Under the pieces are notes generated by a model. It was not told the DNA's origin, did no database searches, and saw only the letters and a list, made by a program, of their open reading frames with translations. A stretch of DNA of 64,000 nucleotides from NCBI GenBank assembly GCA_947494805.1, contig CANLWK010000002.1, positions 186,001 through 250,000 on the forward strand, written 5' to 3'. The translations under genes and the position numbers were made by a program. Positions 1-9,176 of the stretch are shown in pieces. The stretch comes from an uncultured Croceitalea sp. (GTDB taxonomy: Bacteria > Bacteroidota > Bacteroidia > Flavobacteriales > Flavobacteriaceae). The number at the start of each line of letters is the position of its first letter. Position 1 is the stretch's first letter.

Positions 1-120
1 AGTGTAAGTTGGTAATTAGTCGCCTAAAGATAACGAATTGCATAGGCAGAATTCTTAAAGGTGTGTTAAGGGTAAGTCAATGGCATGGCCATTACATTTA
101 AATAGTAGTTTGATTCGGTT

Positions 121-1170
121 TTGATTATTGCCTTTCTTTTCTTTCTACAGTATATTTATTTTGTGTTCGATAACAAACTACTTTTCTTTTTTAGCGCACT
201 AGGGGTATTCAATGTGATTGTGCTTGCCATTTATGTACTGTTCAAAAAAACAGTGCAAAATTTGGTTTTGGCATTGTTTTTTGTAGCGGTTGGGTTTAGG
301 GTCGGTGTTTCTTGTTTTTACTTTTTTGATTCACAGTTATCACCTGTTTTTATTCAGACAGGTCTTTTGGCCAATGTGATTTCGGGTCTCTTTTTGTATA
401 GCTTCATTGGTATTATGAACAACCAGATTTTAAAAAGGGATGTACCTCTTTTGGTATTGTTACCGATAGCATTATTGCTTTTGAGCATTTTCTACCCTTT
501 TTCATCACATTTTTATGTGTGGGACTGGACCATACGTTTTTATCTTCATGGTATTTTGACCTTGCTGGTCTTGGCCAGTTACTATCGTTTTTATGCTATA
601 AAAGGAACACATGATAAGAACATCCGATTTTTTATGGGGCTACTCTTGATTTCATTCACCCTGGTTTGCCTTGCTTTTATTGTTTCATTATTCACAACAT
701 ATATATTGGGGCCGGTTTTGTTTTCAGTTATCTTTTATGGTGCACTACTAATCTTTATGAGAAGTAAAAAGGGAATTGGGTTATTCAAAAAAGAAAAATA
801 CGCAAATCGTAAAATCATTGATACCGATGCAACTGATTTGATTGACCGAATTGAAACCTACTTGCACAAAACCAAATCGTACAAGAATCCTAATCTTAAG
901 GTTAAAGAACTTGCGAACGCCGTCGCTATTCCTGAACATCAATTATCACAATTGCTTAATGATAACTTGGGTGTTGGTTTTTCGCACTACATTAACAATT
1001 TCAGAGTGGAAGAAGCCAAACAACTATTGATTTCTGAAAAGAGGCTAACTATTGAAGCCATTGGTAATGAAGCGGGGTTTAATTCAAAGGCTTCTTTCTT
1101 TACTACTTTTAAGGCTAAAGTGTTTTGTACCCCAAATACATATCGCAAACAGAATTTAGTTCAAGATTAG
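121..1170 (+). CDS. AraC-family regulator with membrane N-terminal domain
   Basis: The first two thirds (about residues 1-215) are a chain of seven or eight hydrophobic segments with short loops. The last ~110 residues form an AraC/XylS-type DNA-binding domain, with the second helix-turn-helix signature AGFNSKASFFTTF followed by TPNTYRK near the C-terminus. Such proteins are common in Bacteroidota and probably sense a signal at the membrane and regulate nearby genes. The only plausible start is TTG at 121, because an in-frame stop lies at 106-108 and the next internal Met is near residue 100. The next gene, a secreted bicupin on the same strand, is a possible target by position only. The ligand is unknown. 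Confidence 0.8.
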   Translation: MIIAFLFFLQYIYFVFDNKLLFFFSALGVFNVIVLAIYVLFKKTVQNLVLALFFVAVGFRVGVSCFYFFDSQLSPVFIQTGLLANVISGLFLYSFIGIMNNQILKRDVPLLVLLPIALLLLSIFYPFSSHFYVWDWTIRFYLHGILTLLVLASYYRFYAIKGTHDKNIRFFMGLLLISFTLVCLAFIVSLFTTYILGPVLFSVIFYGALLIFMRSKKGIGLFKKEKYANRKIIDTDATDLIDRIETYLHKTKSYKNPNLKVKELANAVAIPEHQLSQLLNDNLGVGFSHYINNFRVEEAKQLLISEKRLTIEAIGNEAGFNSKASFFTTFKAKVFCTPNTYRKQNLVQD

Positions 1171-1249
1171 AAATTTGAACTAACTGACTGTTGATTTTTT
1201 CGTTTCGGTTTTTACAAAGTGATAGTATTGTATCCATAAAATCGAAATT

Positions 1250-2026
1250 ATGAAGAAATGTTTGCTTATCCTTTTTACAGGTCTTTTAACCGCAACGGGT
1301 TATACCCAAGAGGAGCGAAAACCCATTTTGTTGAACAAAGCAGTACTATCTGGTGTTGGACTTGAAAAAGTGGAACGAAAAGATAACCCCGAGCGGCGGT
1401 TTTTTCAAAAGCGCCTTTTTAGGGGCGATGATTTGAGCGCCTATATCGTTTCTTCTGAAACAGGTACAAATACCTTTGAAAACTTTCCGATTGATGAGTT
1501 TATCTATATGCTCAATGGAGAAGCCAAGGTGCTTATGGGTGCGCCTAAAGAGCAACACTTTTTTGAACGTGATTTCTTTTTTGCCCATAAAGGGTTCACA
1601 GGTGATTGGCATATTGAGGCGGGAAGTTACGTGCATTATGAGCTCTCGGTCATAGCAACACAACGGGCAGATAGTTCAAAGATAAGACCCGATAAATGGC
1701 ATTTGTTGTTTGATAAGCAACGACTATCGGGTGCACGAATTGAATTGAACGATAATGGATTGTATGAAGACCAATTGGTCAAAGGAGCTGAGCTTACGGT
1801 ACTTTTAAAAGCTGAACATGCTTTAGAAAAAGAACTTAAAAATATCAATGATGATAAACTCATTTGTTTGTTATCAGGTCAAATAGCTTTGATTGACGGT
1901 ACCGGGGAAACATATACGTTTTATTCAGGGGATTTCTTTCTACTACCAAAAGGATTAAAAGGAAGCTGGAGGAGTGAAGGACACGAAATCATTAAATATC
2001 TTCAAGTAGAAAAAACGAGTTGGTAG
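1250..2026 (+). CDS. secreted bicupin protein
   Basis: A typical signal peptide (MKKCLLILFTGLLTATGYTQ) is followed by two copies of a cupin barrel, about residues 35-130 and 155-255. The repeats can be matched by the pairs DEFIYMLNGEAKVLMG / DKLICLLSGQIALIDG and DFFFAHKGFTGDW / DFFLLPKGLKGSW. The DFF..KG..G.W pattern is like the cupin_3 (DUF861/EutQ-like) group. Classical metal-binding His residues are poorly conserved in both halves, so catalysis is uncertain and a binding role is possible. It is likely exported to the periplasm. It stands alone, 79 bp after the AraC gene, and is followed by a REP-like repeat with a T-run. Confidence 0.75.
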   Translation: MKKCLLILFTGLLTATGYTQEERKPILLNKAVLSGVGLEKVERKDNPERRFFQKRLFRGDDLSAYIVSSETGTNTFENFPIDEFIYMLNGEAKVLMGAPKEQHFFERDFFFAHKGFTGDWHIEAGSYVHYELSVIATQRADSSKIRPDKWHLLFDKQRLSGARIELNDNGLYEDQLVKGAELTVLLKAEHALEKELKNINDDKLICLLSGQIALIDGTGETYTFYSGDFFLLPKGLKGSWRSEGHEIIKYLQVEKTSW

Positions 2027-2040
2027 AGTAACGTCGGCAC

Positions 2041-2104
2041 TGTCACCTCAAGTGAATTCTGCGAACCATAGGGAGCAAGAATTTGTATCGAGAAACTCAG
2101 TGAT
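2041..2104. repeat. REP-like palindromic element, degenerate
   Basis: Fifteen bases after the bicupin stop the sequence opens with TGTCACCTC and closes with ATCGAGAAACTCAGTGA. Internal arms AGTGAATTCTGCG and GCAAGAATTTGTATCGAG are partly complementary. TGTCA...TGACA-type termini with CGAG cores are typical of dispersed REP/BIME-like repeats. A run of nine T follows at 2104-2112, so the hairpin may also serve as the terminator of the bicupin gene. Confidence 0.5.
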
Positions 2105-2170
2105 TTTTTTTTGGGTTGAGTACAAAGCTTCTTAAAGCATATTTCCTTCGTTTTCACTCTAGGAAAACCA

Positions 2171-2196
2171 CACTGACAGACAGTCATCAGTCATTA
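2171..2196. repeat. 7-bp-period degenerate array after the methyltransferase stop
   Basis: Read on the plus strand the sequence divides into heptamers cactgac, agacagt, catcagt and a partial catta. The last bases are the stop codon (TAA, minus strand) of the methyltransferase gene. The array is short but has the same period and the same position relative to a minus-strand stop as five longer arrays in this window. Confidence 0.45.
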
Positions 2197-2793
2197 TTTT
2201 TGCATAAAGACCCCAAATAACTCATTTCCTTGTCTTTCGGGTATTGAATTGTAACAGCCTTCAAAAGAGACTACATTGAGATATTTGTTCAGGTATTTGA
2301 GATACAGGTTTTTATCGCCGCCAAATGGTCGTTTTTCCATACTATCTGTAAGCGCAATATCAAACCAAACGCCGACCAACTTACCAGTGGGTTTTAAAAG
2401 GGATGCCATATGCTCGGCATACGTAAAACGGTTTTCGTCGGTTGGTACAAAAGAACAGAAAAAAGTTTGCTCCAAAATGAGGTCATATTGCCCCTGGTGT
2501 TCAAAAAAGTTTTCAAATAGCAATTGCGCTTTTGGGAAATTTGGGTTTCGTTCTTGAAATTTTTGTAGCGGAAGTCGTGAGACATCCATGACATGTACAT
2601 TGGCAAAACCCTTTTGCCAAAGGTATTCTGCCTCATAGGCATTGCCTGCGCCCGGAATTAGAATCTTCAAAGATGTATCCTCCAATTGATCGATATAGGT
2701 TTTAAGTGGTATTGAAGGATAGCCAATATCCCAGCCGGTTCGTTCGTCTTGGTACCGTTGCGTCCAGTATTCCTGTTCCTTTTTTGTGTTCAT
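2194..2793 (-). CDS. TPMT-family SAM-dependent methyltransferase
   Basis: The 199-residue protein has a class I methyltransferase fold of the thiopurine S-methyltransferase family. The N-terminal YWTQRYQDERTGWDIG segment is the family's substrate-side helix. The SAM-binding glycine loop is LIPGAGNAYEAEYL at about residues 45-58, followed by the acidic strand end VHVMDVS and the motif DLILEQTFFCSFVP. Bacterial members methylate small thiols, halides or selenium/tellurium species; the actual substrate cannot be read here. It is a single gene on the minus strand, divergent from the GntP operon across about 170 bp. The ATG start at 2793 fits the family N-terminus. Confidence 0.8.
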   Translation of the reverse strand: MNTKKEQEYWTQRYQDERTGWDIGYPSIPLKTYIDQLEDTSLKILIPGAGNAYEAEYLWQKGFANVHVMDVSRLPLQKFQERNPNFPKAQLLFENFFEHQGQYDLILEQTFFCSFVPTDENRFTYAEHMASLLKPTGKLVGVWFDIALTDSMEKRPFGGDKNLYLKYLNKYLNVVSFEGCYNSIPERQGNELFGVFMQK

Positions 2794-2963
2794 CGATATC
2801 TCTTGATGAGACTAAAATACACACTAAAATACATATGTTCAGGGGTAACGGAAGATTCGCAATATCTAGAAGCAACTGCTACGTCAATGCTTTCAAAAAA
2901 AATTGATACATTCGAGCAAATCTAATGACAATCTAACGGTCATTACCTAACCACATACCAAAC

Positions 2964-4277
2964 ATGCCACTTGTAATCATTGCTATAGGAATTCTTATTC
3001 TATTTTTTCTAATCGCAAAATTAAAACTCAACGCCTTTCTTTCCTTTATTTTGGTCACCCTCTTCGTCGGCATTTTTCAAGGGATGGAATTGGAAACCCT
3101 GGTGAAGTCCATTCAAGCAGGTATTGGCAATACCTTAGGTTTTCTGGTTTTGATATTGGGTCTGGGAGCCATGTTGGGCAAATTGGTGGCCGATAGTGGT
3201 GCCGCACAACAGATTACGACAAAGCTCGTCTCGGCTTTCGGAATCAAATATGTACAATGGGCAGTTGTATTGACAGGCTTTATTGTTGGGGTACCTATGT
3301 TTTATTCTGTGGGTTTTGTGATTCTTATTCCGTTAGTGTTCACCATTGCAGTTTCAACAAAATTACCATTGCTTTATGTAGGGTTGCCCATGTTGACTTC
3401 ATTGTCAGTAACCCATGGATACTTACCACCGCACCCGGCACCAACCGCCATAGCAGCTATGTTCAATGCCGATATAGGAAAAACATTATTATATGGAATC
3501 ATCATAGCTATACCAGCGATTATTGTGGCAGGTCCGTTGTTTGCAAGGACCATAAAGAAGGTTGAAGCGAAACCGCTAAAAGAGTTTTACAGTTCGGTAG
3601 AACTCAAAGAAGAAGAATTGCCCGGTATTTCAAAAAGTGTGTTTACCGCGCTGCTGCCTATAATTCTGATTATACTTGCAATAATCGCAGAGCAGTTCTT
3701 ACCTGATAATCAATTGCAATTAATACTAAGGTTTATTGGTAATCCGGTAATCGCCATGCTCATTGCTGTCTTGGTTGCAATTTATACCCTAGGTTTATCA
3801 CAAGGGAAAAAGATGAAAGATGTTATGGATTCCCTTTCCACTTCAGTGGCGAGCATTACGATGATTTTATTAATCATTGCTGGGGCGGGAGCTTTAAAAG
3901 AAGTGCTCGTTGATAGTGGTGTTAGCGGTTATATTGCAGATCTTTTAAAAGACTCCAGTTTTTCACCTTTGGTGCTCGCATGGTTGATTGCAACGGCAAT
4001 ACGTGTTTGTGTTGGTTCGGCAACAGTAGCAGGGCTAACAGCGGCGGGTATAGTACTGCCATTGGCATCAGCGACGGGAGTCAATACGGAGCTTATGGTT
4101 TTGGCCATCGGTTCGGGCAGTCTAATGCTATCCCATGTCAATGATTCCGGTTTTTGGTTGTTCAAAGAATATTTCAACCTTTCCATAAAAGATACCTTAT
4201 CCACATGGACCGTGATGGAAACTTTGGTCGGGGTCATGGGATTATTGGGTACCTTAGTGCTAAATGCAATTCTATAA
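2964..4277 (+). CDS. GntP-family permease
   Basis: The 437-residue protein is almost entirely hydrophobic, with about 12 membrane segments, and matches the GntP/gluconate:H+ symporter family in length and in features such as the GLGAMLGKLVADSGAAQQIT stretch near residues 65-85 and the conserved HGYLPPHPAPTAIA stretch near residue 150. Family members import gluconate and other small hydroxy or amino acids including D-serine. It is the first gene of a four-gene operon with RidA, a D-threonine-aldolase-type enzyme and an M19 dipeptidase, which argues for an amino-acid-like substrate (for example a hydroxylated D-amino acid) rather than gluconate. That substrate is an inference. Confidence 0.88.
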   Translation: MPLVIIAIGILILFFLIAKLKLNAFLSFILVTLFVGIFQGMELETLVKSIQAGIGNTLGFLVLILGLGAMLGKLVADSGAAQQITTKLVSAFGIKYVQWAVVLTGFIVGVPMFYSVGFVILIPLVFTIAVSTKLPLLYVGLPMLTSLSVTHGYLPPHPAPTAIAAMFNADIGKTLLYGIIIAIPAIIVAGPLFARTIKKVEAKPLKEFYSSVELKEEELPGISKSVFTALLPIILIILAIIAEQFLPDNQLQLILRFIGNPVIAMLIAVLVAIYTLGLSQGKKMKDVMDSLSTSVASITMILLIIAGAGALKEVLVDSGVSGYIADLLKDSSFSPLVLAWLIATAIRVCVGSATVAGLTAAGIVLPLASATGVNTELMVLAIGSGSLMLSHVNDSGFWLFKEYFNLSIKDTLSTWTVMETLVGVMGLLGTLVLNAIL

Positions 4278-4290
4278 AACCTTATAGCAA

Positions 4291-4749
4291 ATGACTCCCA
4301 CTCAAAATATTTCAAAATTAAACTTGGCATTTCCGCCCGCTCCACCTCCAGCGGGGGTTTATAGACCCGTTTTGGTCGTTGACAACTTTCTCTATGTCTC
4401 AGGGCAAGGGCCTGTTCAACTTGATGGTTCATTGATCGTGGGGCGCGTAGGGGACGATATGGATACCGGCCAAGGCAAAATTGCAGCACGCCAAGTAGGC
4501 CTCACCATGCTTTCAACTATTCAAACACATTTCGGTAACCTAGACAAAATCAAACGTGTGGTCAAGGTTTTGGGTATGGTGAATTCCACACCCGATTTTA
4601 AAGAACATCCGCTGGTCATCAATGGCTTTAGCGAACTGTTGGCCGATGTATTTGGCAAAGAGAACGGCATTGGCGTACGCAGTGCGGTCGGTATGATGCT
4701 TCCAGGTGGTATTCCCGTTGAAATAGAGGCGATGTTTGAACTGCACTAG
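4291..4749 (+). CDS. RidA/YjgF-family protein
   Basis: This 152-residue protein carries the RidA (YER057c/UK114) fold. The region VRSAVGMMLPGGIPVEIEAMFE near the C-terminus has the conserved Arg that binds the carboxylate of 2-iminoacids and the closing IEAMFE strand. RidA proteins hydrolyse reactive enamine/imine intermediates released by PLP enzymes. The gene starts 13 bp after the permease stop and ends 1 bp before the ATG of a PLP-dependent enzyme, so a role in clearing that enzyme's imine by-products is a natural reading. It belongs to a longer RidA subgroup (about 150 residues rather than about 128). Confidence 0.9.
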   Translation: MTPTQNISKLNLAFPPAPPPAGVYRPVLVVDNFLYVSGQGPVQLDGSLIVGRVGDDMDTGQGKIAARQVGLTMLSTIQTHFGNLDKIKRVVKVLGMVNSTPDFKEHPLVINGFSELLADVFGKENGIGVRSAVGMMLPGGIPVEIEAMFELH

Positions 4750-4750
4750 A

Positions 4751-5860
4751 ATGGAAAAAGAAAGCTGGTACCAGGTAGAAGATGCCAAACATATCGTTTC
4801 GCCTTCATTATTGGTCTATCCTGATAGAATAAAAACCAATATCGAGAAAATGCTTGATATTGCTGGTGGCGCAATGAATTTACGACCCCATATCAAGACC
4901 CATAAAATTGGTGAAATCATCAAAATGCAATTGCAGTACGGGATCAATAAATTCAAGTGTGCAACCATCGCTGAGGCCGAACTTTTAGCGACAGCTGGGG
5001 CAAAAGATGTATTATTGGCCATTCAGCCCATAGGACCAAATATCAGTCGTTTTTTTGATTTGATAGCAGCTTATCCTAAAACGGATTTTTCAACCATTGC
5101 TGACAATGCTGACATCATAAATCAAATAGCCAATGAAGCTATTCTAAGAACCGTTTCGGTTTCGTTGTTTTTAGACATTAATAGCGGTATGCACCGCACA
5201 GGTGTTTTACCCACAGAAGCAATCGGATTGTATCAAATGATAGCAGAAAATCCGAATTTGGTTGCAAAGGGATTACATGTCTATGATGGCCATATTAGAG
5301 ATACTGATATTACCATTAGAACCAAAGTCTGTAATGAAGCGTTTGAAGCCGTTGTTGCTTTAAAGAAGAATATTGAAAAATTAAGGTTGCAGGTAAATAC
5401 GATCGTTGCGGGTGGTACGCCTTCATTTCCGATTCATGCCCAACGGGGAACAGTTGAGGTCTCACCAGGTACATCATTGTTGTGGGACTATCGATACGGC
5501 ACCCTTTTTCCAGATTTAAAATTTGTTCCTGCCGCCGTTTTAATGACACGGGTCATTAGCAAACCACAAACAGGCTATTTGTGTTTGGACCTCGGACACA
5601 AATCCGTTGCCCCTGAAATGCCATTGCCTCGTGTTCAATTTTTAGGACATATGGATTTTAAGCAAGTGGGCCAGAGTGAAGAACATCTGGTGGTAACCAC
5701 CCAAGAAAGTAAAAAGTATGCCGTCGGAGATGTGCTCTATGCCATACCTTACCATATCTGCCCCACAGTAGCCAAATATCATGAGGTGACTACAATCAAA
5801 GATAATATGGCTTCTGAAATTTGGAGTGTTGATGCGCGGAACAATAAAATAACCATTTAG
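4751..5860 (+). CDS. D-threonine aldolase / D-serine dehydratase-type PLP enzyme
   Basis: The 369-residue protein has an alanine-racemase-type (fold III) barrel. The motif RPHIKTHK places the PLP Schiff-base lysine at K49. A C-terminal domain carries the metal-site pattern with H335 and C337 in PYHICPT, as in D-threonine aldolase, D-serine dehydratase and 3-hydroxy-D-aspartate aldolase. These enzymes need PLP and a divalent metal and act on D-beta-hydroxy amino acids. I chose ATG 4751, one base after the RidA stop, over an upstream TTG at 4736 that would overlap RidA. Operon partners are a permease, RidA and a dipeptidase. The precise reaction (aldol cleavage or dehydration) is not decided by sequence. 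Confidence 0.85.
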   Translation: MEKESWYQVEDAKHIVSPSLLVYPDRIKTNIEKMLDIAGGAMNLRPHIKTHKIGEIIKMQLQYGINKFKCATIAEAELLATAGAKDVLLAIQPIGPNISRFFDLIAAYPKTDFSTIADNADIINQIANEAILRTVSVSLFLDINSGMHRTGVLPTEAIGLYQMIAENPNLVAKGLHVYDGHIRDTDITIRTKVCNEAFEAVVALKKNIEKLRLQVNTIVAGGTPSFPIHAQRGTVEVSPGTSLLWDYRYGTLFPDLKFVPAAVLMTRVISKPQTGYLCLDLGHKSVAPEMPLPRVQFLGHMDFKQVGQSEEHLVVTTQESKKYAVGDVLYAIPYHICPTVAKYHEVTTIKDNMASEIWSVDARNNKITI

Positions 5861-5864
5861 CAGC

Positions 5865-6929
5865 ATGTTCATATTTGATGCACATTTGGATTTGGCTATG
5901 AACGCTTTGGAATGGAATCGAGATCTGCGATGGTCTGTTGATGACATTAGAAAAAGCGAGGTCGGAATGACCGACAAACCTGATAGGGCGAAGAACACCG
6001 TTTCTTTACCCGAAATGCGAAAAGGAAACATTGGTCTCTGTATGGCCACTCAGATAGCACGTTATGTCAAGAAAGATAGTAAACTGCCGGGTTGGAACTC
6101 ACCCCATCAAGCTTGGGCCCAGACCCAAGGACAATTAGCTTGGTATAAAAGCATGGAAGCCATTGGTGAAATGGTGCAGATCAATGATTTAAGTACACTT
6201 AATACCCATTTAGAATTGTGGAACAGTGATGCCCCGAAGAAACCTGTGGGGTATATCTTGAGTCTTGAAGGCGCAGACTCTATAGTAACATTGGACCATT
6301 TGGAACGATCATATGAAATGGGACTGCGTGCCATAGGCCCTGCACACTATGGTCCGGGAACCTATGCACATGGAACGGATGCAGACGGAGGAATAGGCCT
6401 TAAAGGAAAGGCTCTTTTAAAAAAGATTGAAGAACTTAATTTGATTTTGGATGCCACCCATTTATGCGATACAAGCTTTTGGGAAACAATGACCGTATAT
6501 AATGGCCCGGTTTGGGCAAGTCACAACAATTGTAGAGCTCTGGTGAATCATAATAGACAGTTCGCCGATGAACAAATCAAAGAGTTAGTGGCACGTAAAG
6601 CCGTTATTGGCGTTGCCTTGGATGCTTGGATGATGGTTCCAAATTGGGTTCGTGGAATATCGACACCCGAAGGTATGGGGGTTACCTTAACCCAAATGGT
6701 CAATAACATTGACCATATCTGTCAATTAGCTGGTAATAGCCTGCATGTAGGTATTGGCACCGATTTAGATGGTGCTTTTGGTAAAGAACAAAGCCCGGCC
6801 GATCTTGATACCATTGCAGATTTACAAAAAGTGCCGCAATTGTTAGGGCCGAGGGGTTACACTGAAGGGGATATTGAAAATATCATGCATCGAAACTTCA
6901 TTAATTTCATAAAGCGGACATGGACTTAA
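5865..6929 (+). CDS. M19 (renal-type) dipeptidase
   Basis: The 354-residue protein is a membrane-dipeptidase-family (M19) amidohydrolase. Binuclear zinc ligands are visible as H7-x-D9 (DAHLD), E135 (SLEGAD), H199 (ATHLCD) and H220 (ASHNNC), and the C-terminal IGTDLDG motif is present. Family enzymes cleave dipeptides, often accepting a C-terminal D-residue, which fits its place as last gene of the operon with the D-threonine-aldolase-type enzyme. It starts 4 bp after the preceding stop. There is no signal peptide, so it is probably cytoplasmic and acts on imported dipeptides. Confidence 0.88.
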   Translation: MFIFDAHLDLAMNALEWNRDLRWSVDDIRKSEVGMTDKPDRAKNTVSLPEMRKGNIGLCMATQIARYVKKDSKLPGWNSPHQAWAQTQGQLAWYKSMEAIGEMVQINDLSTLNTHLELWNSDAPKKPVGYILSLEGADSIVTLDHLERSYEMGLRAIGPAHYGPGTYAHGTDADGGIGLKGKALLKKIEELNLILDATHLCDTSFWETMTVYNGPVWASHNNCRALVNHNRQFADEQIKELVARKAVIGVALDAWMMVPNWVRGISTPEGMGVTLTQMVNNIDHICQLAGNSLHVGIGTDLDGAFGKEQSPADLDTIADLQKVPQLLGPRGYTEGDIENIMHRNFINFIKRTWT

Positions 6930-7040
6930 AAACACCAGTGTCGTCCAACTAAAGCTAAAAAATAGGACTCGTTCAAATTGTAACGAAATATGGATTATAG
7001 CTACAAACTGATCAGCATCCATAGTTTATAACTTCAAACA

Positions 7041-8084
7041 ATGAATAAAATCATACTTATTGCACTTTTTTTATTGATAGGAATCCAATCAAATGGGCAA
7101 GGGAAGCAACAGTTATTTGATTTTGAATTTGAGCAAGTCACGCTAAATGGCGTTTTGAATATTCCTGAAGAAGTAACACCAAAAGGTATTGTACTTATTG
7201 TCCACGGTTCGGGACAGACCAATGCCGTTGCACAAAATTGGTATGCCGATGTCAGAAACATCATGTTGAAAGCCGGTTATGGAACCTACATGTGGGATAA
7301 AATGGGCTGTGGTAATAGTGGTGGTACCTTTAACTACAATCAAACGGTTCAGAATAGCGCTTCAGAAGTTATAGCCGCCATAAATCGATTGAAGGAAAAG
7401 AAAGTACCGGGATCATCGGATATAGGATTATGGGGCGTTAGTAGAGCAGGTTGGATCAATCCAATTGTAATCAATACGTATGAAAACATTAAGTTTTGGA
7501 TCTCGGTCAGCGGTGTTGACGATAAAGAAAATTTCCCATATTTATTTGAAGAAAATCTAAAGATTAATGGCGTACCACCAGATTCCATTGCCATTTTAAG
7601 TAATGAGCTGAACCAAGGATATCGAATAACACATTCGGGCAAAAGTTTCGAAACCTATTTAAGTGCCACTCCAAACCTAAGAAAGAACGACTTTTTAAAT
7701 CGGTTCAATAATGGTCGAGCAATCACAAAAGAAGGGTATTATGATTATCAAAAAACCTTTATGGAAGAAAAACTTGATGCAGAAACAGGCCTACAGGTTT
7801 ACATACAAGACTTTGAGACCCTATTATTGAATATCAAGTGCCCTGTTTTAGCACTTTTTGGTGAAACTGACAAGCATGTAGATTGGCGAAAAACCAAAGC
7901 GCTATATGAAAGAACATTGGGAAAAACCACAGCCTTAACGATCACATCTTTTTCCGATTGTAATCATAACCTATTTGCCTGCGAAACCGGTGGGTTTTAT
8001 GAGTTTCAAGATAACGGCCTGCCTTGGAAAAGATGTGAAGGCTTTCTTGAAACTATGGAGGGTTGGTTGCATGATCAAGAATAA
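7041..8084 (+). CDS. secreted alpha/beta hydrolase
   Basis: The 347-residue protein begins with a signal peptide ending near Q20. An alpha/beta-hydrolase fold follows: HGSG oxyanion loop at about residue 55, nucleophile elbow GVSRAG with S134, an acid-bearing strand LALFGETDKHVD, and a C-terminal His in DCNHNLF. The order matches the S9/S33 or dienelactone-hydrolase-like group of esterases/peptidases. The substrate is unknown. It is monocistronic by spacing (111 bp upstream gap, 170 bp downstream gap). A small inverted repeat overlaps its stop codon. Confidence 0.78.
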   Translation: MNKIILIALFLLIGIQSNGQGKQQLFDFEFEQVTLNGVLNIPEEVTPKGIVLIVHGSGQTNAVAQNWYADVRNIMLKAGYGTYMWDKMGCGNSGGTFNYNQTVQNSASEVIAAINRLKEKKVPGSSDIGLWGVSRAGWINPIVINTYENIKFWISVSGVDDKENFPYLFEENLKINGVPPDSIAILSNELNQGYRITHSGKSFETYLSATPNLRKNDFLNRFNNGRAITKEGYYDYQKTFMEEKLDAETGLQVYIQDFETLLLNIKCPVLALFGETDKHVDWRKTKALYERTLGKTTALTITSFSDCNHNLFACETGGFYEFQDNGLPWKRCEGFLETMEGWLHDQE

Positions 8085-8100
8085 ACCCAATTTTTGGGTT
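8084..8100 (+). terminator. short inverted repeat at the hydrolase stop, possible terminator
   Basis: Directly after the TAA stop, aacccaa (8084-8090) and ttgggtt (8094-8100) form a 7-bp stem with a 3-base loop. There is no T-run behind it, so it may instead be an RNA-stabilising 3' end. Confidence 0.3.
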
Positions 8101-8254
8101 CATAAAACATAAGGCTTTACGGAATCTTGTTAAAGATGGCCATTGGCCAATTTTTAGTGTTTTGTAAAGAACTATGTACTTTTAGAGTAACCTATTTTAA
8201 TGATTATCTTTCTTCTTTAATACGGGCAAACCGTACTGTATTTTGGTAATTGGT

Positions 8255-9118
8255 ATGAACAGCATGGTAAAAGCCATTGATATTCAATGTGAAGATGGGA
8301 TTGTAATTAAGGGAGAAATCTTTTCGCCCGCAATCAGTGGTCGTAAAAAGAAGACGGTCATCATCAATTCTGCTACAGGTGTTAGTAGAAGCCTTTATAA
8401 AAACTATGCTGTGTATTTGGCTGAAAATGGATTTGATGTCATGACTTATGACTATCGTGGAATAGCTGCCTCAAGACCAAAAAAAATGAGAGGATTCGAG
8501 GCTTCATTTACCATTTGGGGTCAGCGGGATTTTACTGCGGTACTAGCCTATGTCAAAAAACATTTTCCCGATAACAAAGTCTTGATAATGGGGCATAGCA
8601 TTGGGGGAACTTTGGTTGGAATGTCAAAAGATAGCAGTGTGATAAACGGCATATTGAATATTGGGGCGCAAACGGCTTTCTACAAAGATTGGAGGAAGGG
8701 AAAATACAAATTGTATTTTTTATGGCATCTGGTTTTTCCTTTGGTGACTTCGATTGTTGGTTACTTTCCGGGGAAGCGATTAGGGCTTTTAGAAGATATT
8801 CCCAGAGGGGTTATTGCACAATGGAATGCGCGTAGGAAAAGTGCTGATATGGTGGGTCAACTTGAAAAAAACGGAAATAGATTATTTTATCATCATTTTA
8901 AGGGACGATTGTTGACCTTGGGTATTGAAGATGATGCCATTGGAACAGAACCTGCCATAAGAAGAATTCATGATTTATTTACATCGGCAAAAAGAGAAAT
9001 TGAGCTTGTGAAACCCAAAGAATTGGGTGTTGACAGCATAGGTCATTTTGGGTTTTTTAGTCGAAAGTTTACACATACACTCTGGAAGAGAACTATGGAC
9101 TGGTACACCGATGTTTGA
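8255..9118 (+). CDS. cytoplasmic alpha/beta hydrolase
   Basis: The 287-residue protein has the alpha/beta-hydrolase signature IMGHSIGG with the nucleophile S115, preceded by TYDYRGIAASRP, the strand-turn typical of serine-aminopeptidase-like/lysophospholipase-type hydrolases. The likely acid is in GIEDDAIG and the His in DSIGHFGFF near residue 260. There is no signal peptide. The ATG at 8255 (MNSMVKAIDIQ) is preferred over TTG 8243. The substrate is unknown. It and the preceding hydrolase are not close paralogues: motif context and lengths differ. Confidence 0.75.
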   Translation: MNSMVKAIDIQCEDGIVIKGEIFSPAISGRKKKTVIINSATGVSRSLYKNYAVYLAENGFDVMTYDYRGIAASRPKKMRGFEASFTIWGQRDFTAVLAYVKKHFPDNKVLIMGHSIGGTLVGMSKDSSVINGILNIGAQTAFYKDWRKGKYKLYFLWHLVFPLVTSIVGYFPGKRLGLLEDIPRGVIAQWNARRKSADMVGQLEKNGNRLFYHHFKGRLLTLGIEDDAIGTEPAIRRIHDLFTSAKREIELVKPKELGVDSIGHFGFFSRKFTHTLWKRTMDWYTDV

Positions 9119-9176
9119 TGTATTTTATGAGAATGGTGTATAATTCATAACTTCAGCGGATCAACCAAAAGCCAAT

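Noticed and set aside
1-120. Sequence before the first gene
   Set aside because: I saw no coding frame, RNA gene or promoter that I could defend.
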